Below, piece by piece: positions 8,551-15,656 of a DNA stretch of 48,391 nt. This DNA comes from Coriobacteriales bacterium (GTDB lineage Bacteria; Actinomycetota; Coriobacteriia; Coriobacteriales; UBA8131). The notes under the pieces were generated by a model. The model saw only the letters and a program-made list of their open reading frames with translations, searched no databases and was not told the origin of the DNA. Every line of letters begins with the position of its first letter. Position 1 is the stretch's first letter. The translations under genes were made by a program, and so were the position numbers. The stretch covers positions 1 through 48,391 of the forward strand of contig JAIRQA010000125.1 of assembly GCA_031256715.1 (NCBI GenBank), given 5' to 3'.

Positions 8551-8641
8551 GGAGAGCTGACCGAGAGGCCGAAGGTGCTCGCCTGCTAAGCGAGTAACGG
8601 GCAAAACCCGTTCTGGGGTTCGAATCCCCAGCTCTCCGCCA
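8551..8641 (+). tRNA. tRNA-Ser (anticodon GCU)
   Basis: The acceptor stem GGAGAGC pairs with GCTCTCC, followed by a G discriminator and encoded CCA. The anticodon stem CTCGC/GCGAG encloses loop CTGCTAA, giving anticodon GCU (reads AGC/AGU). The long variable arm (ACGGGCAAAACCCGT) and the T arm CTGGGGTTCGAATCCCCAG are class II features typical of tRNA-Ser. The terminal A of CCA is the first base of the downstream terminator stem. Confidence 0.97.
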
Positions 8642-8682
8642 CGCATACGGGGGCTGGCTAATAAGCCAGCCCCCGTATGCGT
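8641..8682 (+). terminator. Strong hairpin terminator of tRNA-Ser
   Basis: A perfect 19-bp inverted repeat (8641-8659 with 8664-8682) with a 4-base AATA loop and a GC-rich core (CGGGGGCTGGC), starting at the last base of the tRNA and followed by ATTTAAAG. Its U-tract is weak, but the stem is exceptionally stable. Confidence 0.85.
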
Positions 8683-8705
8683 ATTTAAAGCAGGGATTCG
8701 CCTAC

Positions 8706-8829
8706 GCGATTTCTTGTCATGAAATGGCTAACAGCGAAGCTGTTAGCCAACTTTAGTTAGCAGAAATCGCACCCGAGGGGGGTTTTTGCGCTAATAAACG
8801 CGCCAGTGGCGTGTTTTAGCAAAAACGCC
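8706..8829. repeat. Densely structured noncoding segment (nested hairpins)
   Basis: An outer stem GCGATTTCT/AGAAATCGC (8706-8714 with 8762-8770) encloses a perfect 11-bp stem TGGCTAACAGC/GCTGTTAGCCA with a GAA loop (8725-8749). A second long imperfect hairpin follows, GTTTTTGC (8782-8789) pairing with GCAAAAAC (8819-8826), with an inner GGCG/CGCC around AGT. It may be part of a repeat element or an unrecognised structured RNA. Confidence 0.6.
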
Positions 8830-8854
8830 CGAGCGCCTGCGCGAGGGTCACAGC

Positions 8855-9141
8855 GTTTCTGTTCACGCCCTACCCCATGTCATCTAGAGGCGAGCAAAGC
8901 GAGAGCTTAAAGGATCTAGTTCGCCAGACCGAAGTGTCTAAGCCTTAAGCATTGCCGCCACGGCAATCTTAGGATGACGCAGGTGAATGCAAGCAGAAAA
9001 CAGTTCGGTGGTTATGCAAACGGGACGCTGTGGACAGCGTCCCCTACGGTTGATTCCCCTACTCCACGAGAGGGAACTGAATCTGTGAACGGGACGCTGT
9101 GGACAGCGTCCCCTACGGGGGTGGGGCGTGAACAGAAACAG
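8855..9141. mobile_element. MITE-like element, about 287 bp, with terminal inverted repeats
   Basis: The left end TTTCTGTTCACGCCCTACCC is matched in inverse by the right end (GGGGTGGGGCGTGAACAGAAA, read as its complement). There is no transposase inside. The first about 125 bp match, inverted, the element at 18797-18942 at about 90% by eye; the rest contains two REP palindromes. It looks like a non-autonomous element later enlarged by REP insertion. Confidence 0.6.
9021..9116. repeat. Two REP palindromes inside the MITE-like element
   Basis: Two identical copies (9021-9047 and 9090-9116) of a palindrome GGGACGCTG-TGGA-CAGCGTCCC followed by CTAC. Read on the other strand each begins with GTAG and then the hairpin, the organisation of REP elements. 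Confidence 0.75.
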
Positions 9142-9177
9142 ACACTAAGTGGGTCATGGTCGCGGTGTCTTAAAAAA

Positions 9178-9206
9178 TTGCATTATACTTAAATATCATA
9201 TAGTAT
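9178..9206 (+). promoter_or_regulatory. Candidate sigma-70-type promoter of the mocR gene
   Basis: TTGCAT (9178-9183), a 17-bp spacer, TAGTAT (9201-9206) in a locally AT-rich stretch, about 155 bp before the MocR start and just upstream of the tandem operator-like array. It is a good consensus match but untested. Confidence 0.5.
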
Positions 9207-9233
9207 ATTCTTTAAGCGCAATTACCTGCCCGT

Positions 9234-9313
9234 ATTGTGCGACAATGATTGTGCGACAATGATTGCGTAACAATGATTGCGTAACAAAGTGAGTTGAGGA
9301 TTGTGCGACATAG
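9234..9313 (+). promoter_or_regulatory. Tandem 14-bp operator-like array upstream of mocR
   Basis: Four head-to-tail 14-bp units: ATTGTGCGACAATG twice (9234-9261), ATTGCGTAACAATG (9262-9275), ATTGCGTAACAAAG (9276-9289), then after 10 bp a fifth, ATTGTGCGACATAG (9300-9313). Each unit is itself near-palindromic (ATTGT-GCG-ACAAT). The position between the candidate promoter and the start codon fits autoregulation by MocR, a family known to bind direct repeats. Binding is inferred. Confidence 0.6.
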
Positions 9314-9360
9314 TTGCAATGACGGTGGGTAGCGACCAATATTCATGGGAGGTCAAATGA

Positions 9361-10944
9361 ATGATACAGCTCAAACACGATAGTAAAAAGCCGCTCTATC
9401 AGCAGATTTATGAGCAGCTACGCGAAGAAATCCTTAGCGGAAATGTAGAGGTTGGCGCTAAACTTTCGCCTATTCGCGCTTTGGCAAACGACCTTGAGGT
9501 TTCTCGCAATACAGTAGAGACTGCCTACATGCAGCTTAGCCTGGAGGGTTATGTTAGCTCGCGTGTAGGTAGCGGTTTTATTGTTGAGAAGATCGAGTTG
9601 CCTCCAGAGAGCAAAGACAATAAGACGCGTGAAAGTGCTGAGGACTTCTTGCGGCGATTATCTAAAACATCAATTTGGAAGCACTGTGATTATGATAAGT
9701 TTGAGCAAAACACTGCAATGAGCACCGCAACAGACACCGCAACAGACACCGCAACAGACACTGCAACAGACACTGCAACAGACACTGCAGTAGGTACCGC
9801 AATGAGCGGCAAGAAAAGCGCGTTAACAAGCAGCAAAGCAATTCTCTACGATTTTACTTATGGCAATTTACCCAATGGCAGCTTTCCCTCGCAGATATGG
9901 CGCAAGCTAACCACTAATATTTTGCTTAGCTGTGAAGCAATTAAAGCATCTAGATATACAGACCCACTGGGCGAGCATGGTTTACGAGAACATATTGCCC
10001 ACTACTTGCATTTGCACAGTGGTGTTAACTGTCATCCTGCTCAGGTGGTGATACAGCCAGGAACGCAGGCCTGTCTTTATAATCTTTTATTGTTATTTGA
10101 CCCACTGCGAGATGTTATAGCTATGGAAGAGCCTGGATACGATGGCGTGCGACTAGTGTTTGAAAATGCGCGTTTTAAGTTATATCCAATACCGGTAATG
10201 GAGCCTGCAAGCGAGTATATGAATGCATATTATAGTTCGAATGCTCGTTTGGCGTATGTGACACCATCTAATCAGTTTCCTACGGGAAAGATTTTACATT
10301 TGCCACAGCGTCAGGCTCTTCTTCGTTGGGCTACAAACAACAACGCTTACATCATAGAGGATGATTATTGTCGTGAGTATCGCTACACCATGCGTCCGCT
10401 ACCATCGTTGCAATCGTTAGATCGCGACAATCGTGTCATTTATATGGGAACTTTTTCTAAAGCGCTTTCGCCTGCATTAAGAATAAATTATTTGGTGCTT
10501 CCTCCGGATTTGCTTTTTGAATGGCATAAAATTTATGCCAACCATTATCCGGAGGTTCCTTGGCTGTCGCAGGCAATTTTAGAAGCCTATATGCGTGATG
10601 GACATTGGGAAAAACGTTTGCGAAGAGCGCAAAGTGCCAACAAACGCAAGTATGACCTTCTAAAATCTAGTATAAAGAAACATATGGGCGAAAAAGTTGA
10701 CATCATGGAAAACGGTAGCGGTTTGCATCTATTGTTAGGCACGCGAGATGGGCGGCATCAAAACGAGTTAATTGCAAAGGCGCTAGAAAGCGGGGTAAAA
10801 GTTTATGGCACAAGTCGTTATTGTATGAGTCAGCGTCATGCACTTAAATCTTATGTTTTAGTAGGTTTTTCTGTCATTGACGAGAAGCACATTGCGGCTG
10901 GTGTCAAAGCGCTTGCAGAAGCTTGGTTTGGCTCAGAGCAGTGA
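9361..10944 (+). CDS. MocR/PdxR-family regulator (GntR wHTH fused to aminotransferase domain)
   Basis: A 527-residue protein. An N-terminal GntR winged helix (about 1-75: PLYQQIYEQLREEILSG, SRNTVETAYMQL, GYVSSRVGSGFIV) is joined by a long linker to a class I aminotransferase-like domain (about 165-525). Visible PLP-domain motifs are IQPGTQACLYNL, EEPGYDG, TPSNQFPTG, IEDDYCREYRY and GTFSKALSPALRINY, whose Lys would hold PLP. Such proteins are PLP-sensing transcription factors controlling vitamin B6, GABA, taurine or similar genes; the target is unknown here. The linker holds a (TAxx)n repeat. The start at 9361 has GGGAGG 8 bp upstream; an overlapping ATG at 9357 is out of frame and short. Confidence 0.92.
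   Translation: MIQLKHDSKKPLYQQIYEQLREEILSGNVEVGAKLSPIRALANDLEVSRNTVETAYMQLSLEGYVSSRVGSGFIVEKIELPPESKDNKTRESAEDFLRRLSKTSIWKHCDYDKFEQNTAMSTATDTATDTATDTATDTATDTAVGTAMSGKKSALTSSKAILYDFTYGNLPNGSFPSQIWRKLTTNILLSCEAIKASRYTDPLGEHGLREHIAHYLHLHSGVNCHPAQVVIQPGTQACLYNLLLLFDPLRDVIAMEEPGYDGVRLVFENARFKLYPIPVMEPASEYMNAYYSSNARLAYVTPSNQFPTGKILHLPQRQALLRWATNNNAYIIEDDYCREYRYTMRPLPSLQSLDRDNRVIYMGTFSKALSPALRINYLVLPPDLLFEWHKIYANHYPEVPWLSQAILEAYMRDGHWEKRLRRAQSANKRKYDLLKSSIKKHMGEKVDIMENGSGLHLLLGTRDGRHQNELIAKALESGVKVYGTSRYCMSQRHALKSYVLVGFSVIDEKHIAAGVKALAEAWFGSEQ
9712..9807 (+). repeat. In-frame 12-bp tandem repeat in the MocR linker
   Basis: Eight consecutive 12-bp units, five of them near-perfect copies of ACYGCAACAGAC (9724-9783), encoding Thr-Ala-Thr-Asp. 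The flanking units (TAMS, TAVG, TAMS) have diverged. All units preserve the frame, and the block falls exactly in the interdomain linker. Confidence 0.9.
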
Positions 10945-11018
10945 AAGTTCGTGCAGCGCTAAAGCGTTTGCGGCACATCTAGCTTGCAGAAGCTTGGTTT
11001 GGCTCAGAGCACTGAAAG
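10911..11018 (+). repeat. Duplicated 3' end of the mocR gene
   Basis: The last coding bases, stop codon and a few bases after it (10911-10947) are repeated at 10982-11018 with one mismatch over 37 bp, offset by 71 bp. The second copy is noncoding. Confidence 0.85.
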
Positions 11019-11348
11019 AGCCTAAATGGCCTAAGGAGCCTAAAGAGTCGTAACTGCAGCGGGATAGCAACGCTTTTCTCGACATAATAATATCGTTACA
11101 ACAAGAAGAATTAAATTGTCCCTTTGCAATTTATGTAAATTGTCGCCTTTCAGAGGACGAATTGCAAAAAGAGCCTCTATATTGCTGTTTGTGACAGCAT
11201 TGTCCCCATTAGTTATAAAAAAAACAACCAACAAAGTGGGGCTTTTCTGAGCTGTAGAACAAGAGGAAAATACTGTAATGGATTTTTTTGTAACAATGGC
11301 TTTTTGCAGCGACAAAGTTTCACAAGAGGCTCATGGAGAGGAGCAGCC
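11019..11348. other. Intergenic region upstream of the LuxR-type regulator
   Basis: About 330 bp with no supported gene: AT-rich, with no clear hairpin terminator after mocR. The promoter of the response regulator should be here. An in-frame upstream extension of the regulator (to 11304) lacks a ribosome binding site and is discounted. Confidence 0.4.
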
Positions 11349-12071
11349 ATGTTGCGCATTGCGTTAGTAGACGAACACGAGCTTGTTCGCATTGGTTTAA
11401 AAACCGTTTTAAAATTATATGATGATTTTCAGGTGGTTGCAGATGTTGCTGATCATAGTCGGATTTGCGTGATTGCGCAAGAGCAGCAGCCCGACTTGGT
11501 GTTAATAGACGCAGCTGCATCTGGTGCGCTTGACTCACTTGAGCAATTGCGGCAATGCTATCATGATATTAAGATAGCATTAATGTCAACCAGTTTTTCA
11601 TTGGATTGCTTATTGCACACATTGTGCGGAAACTCTGATGGTTATTTTCTGAAGAGCGTTTCTCCTAGCGAATTGATTGCTGCTGTGAATTGTATAGCCG
11701 CCAATGGAGTTTACATACACTCGACGCTAATGGAAAACTTGCCGCAGCATCTTTTAAAGGCACCCCAGCAAATGGCAGCTGACAAGAAAATGAGCAAAAT
11801 GGCAAGTAAGAGGATTATGGCACAGCAGCAGTTATCAGAGCAGCTATCAGGGCAGCTATCAGGGCAGCTATCAGAGCAGCTATCAGAGCGCGAACAAGAT
11901 ATCGTTAATCTTTTAGCAAAGGGTTACACTAATCGTGAGGTTTCTGAGCACATGTATCTTTCTGCAAAAACCGTTGAGGCTTACCGAGCGCGTATCTACA
12001 ACAAACTGGGTGTAAATACGCGCTCTGCTCTGGTTGCCTTTGCTGTTGAGCATGGGCTAGTTGCGTTTTAA
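11349..12071 (+). CDS. NarL/LuxR-family response regulator (orphan)
   Basis: A 240-residue protein. The receiver domain (about 1-120) opens MLRIALVDEHELVRIGL with acidic-pocket residues Asp8/Glu9, has the phospho-acceptor Asp in DLVLIDAAAS, a Ser/Thr at LMSTS and the conserved Lys in FLKSVSP. A GerE-type HTH sits at the C-terminus (LSEREQDIVNLLAKGYTNREVSEHMYLSAKTVEAYRARI, split here by description: recognition helix about SAKTVEAYR). A (QLSE/QLSG)5 repeat joins them. The ATG follows GAGAGGAG at optimal distance. No histidine kinase is adjacent. It converges on napDA, so control of the nitrate reductase is possible by analogy with NarL, but unproven. Confidence 0.9.
   Translation: MLRIALVDEHELVRIGLKTVLKLYDDFQVVADVADHSRICVIAQEQQPDLVLIDAAASGALDSLEQLRQCYHDIKIALMSTSFSLDCLLHTLCGNSDGYFLKSVSPSELIAAVNCIAANGVYIHSTLMENLPQHLLKAPQQMAADKKMSKMASKRIMAQQQLSEQLSGQLSGQLSEQLSEREQDIVNLLAKGYTNREVSEHMYLSAKTVEAYRARIYNKLGVNTRSALVAFAVEHGLVAF
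11829..11888 (+). repeat. In-frame 12-bp tandem repeat before the LuxR-type HTH
   Basis: Five 12-bp units CAGYTATCAGRG encode Gln-Leu-Ser-Glu/Gly. The last unit merges into the HTH start (LSEREQDIV), so the array seems to have grown from the domain boundary itself. Confidence 0.9.
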
Positions 12072-12136
12072 CTCTGCGCTTTAACTCAGCGTTTGACTAT
12101 AGCGTCATTAGTTAGCATTAGTTTAGCGTGCTGAGT

Positions 12137-12457
12137 TTAGTTCTTTGCATCTGCTCGCATGCGCGCTTTGATGCCAGGGTCGTCCTCAAAATTCGCATAT
12201 ACCAATTGCACGTTAAGAACTCCATCAATCGCGGTTAACTCTGTTGCTATCGCGTAAGAGGCGTCAATTGTTGGCGCTTCGATAGTAACAACAAGGCATG
12301 TGCCATGCGTCGAGTGAACCTGAACGCCAGGCATCTGCGCCAAATATGTTGTTACATCTTTAAGCGATGCAGCCTTAGTTTCTACAAGAACGCTAGAGAT
12401 AACCACAGACTCCTCTGCTAAAGATGTCGGCTCAAGCAAGTCTCGAGAGGCGTTCAT
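12137..12457 (-). CDS. napD: NapD-like chaperone for the nitrate reductase
   Basis: A 106-residue cytoplasmic protein with the NapD pattern: VVISSVLVETK, then LAQMPGVQVHSTHGTCLVVTIE, and near the end GVLNVQLVYANFEDD. NapD binds the twin-arginine signal peptide of NapA and holds back export until the molybdenum cofactor and FeS cluster are inserted. The ATG at 12457 lies two bases past the napA stop (TAATATG), implying coupling; an in-frame TTG at 12472 would overlap napA. It is slightly longer than classic NapD of about 90 residues. No napB, napC, napG or napH neighbours are present. Confidence 0.85.
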   Translation of the reverse strand: MNASRDLLEPTSLAEESVVISSVLVETKAASLKDVTTYLAQMPGVQVHSTHGTCLVVTIEAPTIDASYAIATELTAIDGVLNVQLVYANFEDDPGIKARMRADAKN

Positions 12458-12458
12458 A

Positions 12459-15068
12459 TTAGCGCTTCTCAATCTTTACAATAGTCTTCTTGTAATCCGG
12501 TTCCTTGCTTAGGGGGCAATAGACATCTTCGCAAACAAGATTAATTAGAGTTTCCTCGGCAAAAAATGCCGCAAAGACACGCCCTGCGGGAGGCTGAACT
12601 CGCGATGTCACAGAAACCTTAATGTCAACCGAACCATATGCCGAGCTAACTTTTGCCATGTCGCCCTCGCTAAGATTAAGAGCGGCAGCATCATTTGGAT
12701 TCATGTAGAGAAGTGCTTCGGGCAACGCGTCATTTAATTCCGGAATGCGTCTAGTCATAGAACCAGTGTGCCATTGCTCTAGCAAGCGACCGGTAACAAA
12801 CCAGAATGGATATTCTTCGTTTGGCTCAAAAGCAGGAGGCTCGTAAGGTCTAAAAACAACCGAAGGTTTACTTGTGGCACTTTTGTAAAAACTGATATTG
12901 CCAGCTAGGCCAGCTTTGCCATACATCTGAACACCTAGTTGATCGTAGCCATCTTCTTGTGATCCACCATTGTTAAAACGCCAGCTGGTTCCCAGCCATC
13001 TGCCATTTACTTCACGGCAAGGCCAACTTAAGCCATGATTTAAAAGATATTCGTCATAAGGAGCCAACTGTTTGGCCTCCATCTTAAGTTTACTGGGAGT
13101 GTATGTGCCATCGTCTGCGCGAGTGCCAAATTTCTCTTCTGCATCTTTGTTAATACTATTGGCGCGGTTATTAAGGTCTGGGTTAGAGAAGGTGCGATAC
13201 TCTTCCCAAAGTGTTTTGCAAACCTCACGTTGCTCACCAATAAAATCGTCTTTAGCGTTATCCCAGATGAGTCCAAAAAGTTTGGTAAATGCGTCATCGT
13301 CGCTGATCTTCTCGCCAGCTAAAACACGTTTGGCAATTTGCACGAAAACCCAAAGATCCCACATTGCATCGCCAGGCGGATCTATGGCTTTTTCGAAGAT
13401 GGCAGTGCGGCGCTCGGCGTTTCCAAACTGCCCCTCGCGCTCTACCCACAAAGACACCGGAAAAACAACGTCGGCATAATCGCAGGAAAGCGTGGGATAA
13501 ACTTCATTAACAACAACAAAGGTATCTAAAAGTCCCTTCTTGTCGCCTTTGCCTAAGAAACGGGTTAGGTTAGGCATGCTTACTGCCCAGTTGTTGTAGG
13601 CACTCCAGAAGAAGTCATATTTGCCAGATGACATATCGCGGAAAATCTTAACTGTATGTGGACCTGGCTTCTCGATACCATCTAGATAACCCTCTGGCAA
13701 ATCCCAGACTGCCTCTGAATAGCGACGATGCTGAGCATTGTTAACCACAAGGTCGGCAGGTAAGCGGTGCGAGAATGTACCAACTTCTCTGGCTGTTCCA
13801 CAGGCTGTAGGTTGGCCGGTAAGCGAGAATGCGCCACAGCCAGGCATAGCGTGTTTGCCACTAAGCAAATGGATGTTATAAATATTGTGATTCATCCAAG
13901 TTCCGCGGTTGTGTTGGTTTACGCCCATAGTCCAAAGCGAAAGTATCCTTAGCTTGGGGTCTGCGAAAAGCTTAGCAAGTTCCTCTAAGTCTGATGCCTC
14001 AACACCAGAGAGTTGCGCTACGTACTCTAAAGTGTAAGGGGCTAACATGGCAGCATATTCATCAAATGTAATGCCATGAACATCATTAACTTTCTGACCA
14101 ATATCTGATGCGTCATATCCATCTTCTAAGGCATCGCTAAGGTTTTCTTGTCCGGCTTTAAATTGCAGATGGTCTTTTACAAAGTCTGCATCATAAAGAT
14201 TATTGCTAACAAGATAGTTTGCTATATAGTTAGCAATTGCCAAATCTGTTCCAGGCTTAAAAATTAGCACTTTATTGGCAGACTTTGATGTCTTGGTGGT
14301 AATGGTGCCCAGATCATAATGCTTGACGCTACTATTGTCTTGCATTCGTGCCACTAATCTAGAATAGAGTACGGGATGTGCTTCTGCCATGTTAGCGCCC
14401 CAAGTAACAAAGACATCGGCACTGTCTATGTCTGCGTAGCAGTTAGCAGGTTCGTCTGTCTGAAATGTGTTCATTAAAGCTACAACAGCGCTTGCCATAC
14501 AAAGACGAGCATTGGGGTCTATGTTGTTAGAGAGCAGACCGGCTTTCCAAAATTTAACCAGAGCATAACCTTCAATGATGGGCTGCTGACCGCTGCCCCA
14601 AAAAGCCAGACGACTCTTGTCGGTCTTCCAAGTTGCTTTAAGTTTTTCTGCGACAAGGTCTAAAGCTTCTTCCCAAGTGGCTTCGCGTAAGCCATTTTTG
14701 GTTCCCTTGCTAGTTTTATCATCGCGAATTAATGGTTTGGTGAGGCGATCTTCACCATAAAGAAGCTTGACTAAATTCATGCCCTTAATGCAATTTGCGC
14801 CCTTATTGGTTTGGTTATCGGGGTCACCTGTGACCTCGACTACCGTGCCATCTTTTACGCCCACTAAAACACCGCAGCCTACGCCACAGTAGCGACAGAC
14901 AGCACTATAGGTTTTTATGCTATCGCTAGAACTAGTACCTGTTGACTCGCTTGTTGGCTTAGGCGCGCAGCCGCTAAGTGAACTTGTCGTTGCAGCGGCA
15001 CCTGTGGCAACTGCTGTTGCCAACGCCACTGCCGTACTTTTTACAAACTTTCTTCGTGAGAACTTCAT
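12459..15068 (-). CDS. napA: Periplasmic-type nitrate reductase catalytic subunit NapA (Tat lipoprotein)
   Basis: An 869-residue bis-MGD molybdoenzyme. The signal region SRRKFVK is a Tat motif and is followed by a lipobox LSGC (Cys34), so the enzyme is probably lipid-anchored on the outer face. The [4Fe-4S] motif is C58-x2-C61-x3-C65-x27-C93 (CRYCGVGCG, ANCIKG). The Mo-ligand Cys lies in ARLCMASAV. Nap-type signatures include ADVFVTWGANMAEAHP, SLTGQPTACGTAREVGTF, FSHRLPADLVV, EGQFGNAERRT, EQWHTGSMTRRIPEL and the C-terminal PLSKEPDYKK. It reduces nitrate to nitrite with quinol-derived electrons; the electron donor is not encoded next to it. The start has GGAG 5 bp upstream. The leader carries a repeat array. 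Confidence 0.9.
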   Translation of the reverse strand: MKFSRRKFVKSTAVALATAVATGAAATTSSLSGCAPKPTSESTGTSSSDSIKTYSAVCRYCGVGCGVLVGVKDGTVVEVTGDPDNQTNKGANCIKGMNLVKLLYGEDRLTKPLIRDDKTSKGTKNGLREATWEEALDLVAEKLKATWKTDKSRLAFWGSGQQPIIEGYALVKFWKAGLLSNNIDPNARLCMASAVVALMNTFQTDEPANCYADIDSADVFVTWGANMAEAHPVLYSRLVARMQDNSSVKHYDLGTITTKTSKSANKVLIFKPGTDLAIANYIANYLVSNNLYDADFVKDHLQFKAGQENLSDALEDGYDASDIGQKVNDVHGITFDEYAAMLAPYTLEYVAQLSGVEASDLEELAKLFADPKLRILSLWTMGVNQHNRGTWMNHNIYNIHLLSGKHAMPGCGAFSLTGQPTACGTAREVGTFSHRLPADLVVNNAQHRRYSEAVWDLPEGYLDGIEKPGPHTVKIFRDMSSGKYDFFWSAYNNWAVSMPNLTRFLGKGDKKGLLDTFVVVNEVYPTLSCDYADVVFPVSLWVEREGQFGNAERRTAIFEKAIDPPGDAMWDLWVFVQIAKRVLAGEKISDDDAFTKLFGLIWDNAKDDFIGEQREVCKTLWEEYRTFSNPDLNNRANSINKDAEEKFGTRADDGTYTPSKLKMEAKQLAPYDEYLLNHGLSWPCREVNGRWLGTSWRFNNGGSQEDGYDQLGVQMYGKAGLAGNISFYKSATSKPSVVFRPYEPPAFEPNEEYPFWFVTGRLLEQWHTGSMTRRIPELNDALPEALLYMNPNDAAALNLSEGDMAKVSSAYGSVDIKVSVTSRVQPPAGRVFAAFFAEETLINLVCEDVYCPLSKEPDYKKTIVKIEKR

Positions 15069-15078
15069 GTTACTCTCC

Positions 15079-15252
15079 TTAAATCATTTTCTGCACCGCA
15101 TTTTGGCGGCCATGCCTCTGAACTTTGCACTGAATCCCGTAGTTCATGCCCTCATAATTCCGCGCCGAATCTTGAAGAGCATTCCCTCATAATTCTGCGC
15201 CGAATCTTGTAGAGCATTCCCTCATAATTCTGCGCCGAATCTTGAAGGCATT
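15079..15252 (-). promoter_or_regulatory. 35-bp iteron-like array in the napA leader
   Basis: Three tandem units on a 35-bp period (15149-15183, 15184-15218, 15219-15252), nearly identical, with core CATAATTCTGCGCCGAATC on the plus strand. Two further degenerate units in the same register (about 15114-15148 and 15079-15113) carry the array to within about 10 bp of the napA start. The position suggests binding sites for a regulator or a structured leader. No NarL heptamer consensus was recognised by eye. Confidence 0.7.
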
Positions 15253-15488
15253 GTTCTTTGCATTTATTCAAACAGCAATAATTCTACGCTTGTTTATATT
15301 GTTTTAACAGCATAGATTTTGCCTATTTTTATTGGGTTTTTCCCTTATTTTCACTTTAAGGTGATTGTTTCTTGTGATAATGTGGGTGGGGGTGTCGAGG
15401 GTGGGGGTGTCTCACAAGTGTCTCATGTGTGTCTCATGTGTGTCTCAAGTGTATCGCGTGTGCATATCTCGTCTTTAACGCACAAGAA
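15253..15488. other. Intergenic region between napA and the FAD reductase terminator
   Basis: No gene. AT-rich toward napA (15253-15350), where the napA promoter is expected but not clearly seen. 15385-15460 is GT-rich with repeats of GGGTGTC and GTGTCTCA. Confidence 0.4.
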
Positions 15489-15521
15489 AAGGACGGTATC
15501 ATTACCAAAGACACCGTCCTT
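15489..15521 (-). terminator. Rho-independent terminator after the FAD reductase gene
   Basis: A 9-bp stem AAGGACGGT/ACCGTCCTT (15489-15497 with 15513-15521). On the minus strand it is followed by TTTTCTT, so it ends leftward transcription from the gene ending at 15657. Confidence 0.75.
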
Positions 15522-15656
15522 CTCAACATAAAAAATTAAATTAGTCGCGTACAGCTAAGCGTATATCATAAACATAAAAACCACAGCTTAGCAAGGTCGT
15601 AGCGAGGTCGCGCCCAAGCTTTTAGCGCCAAGCGCCCCAGCGCTCAGCAAAACTTG

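Noticed and set aside
15149-15252. Iterons as a plasmid-type replication origin.
   Set aside because: No rep gene or AT-rich DnaA-box cluster nearby, and the surrounding genes are chromosomal; position in the napA leader fits regulation better.
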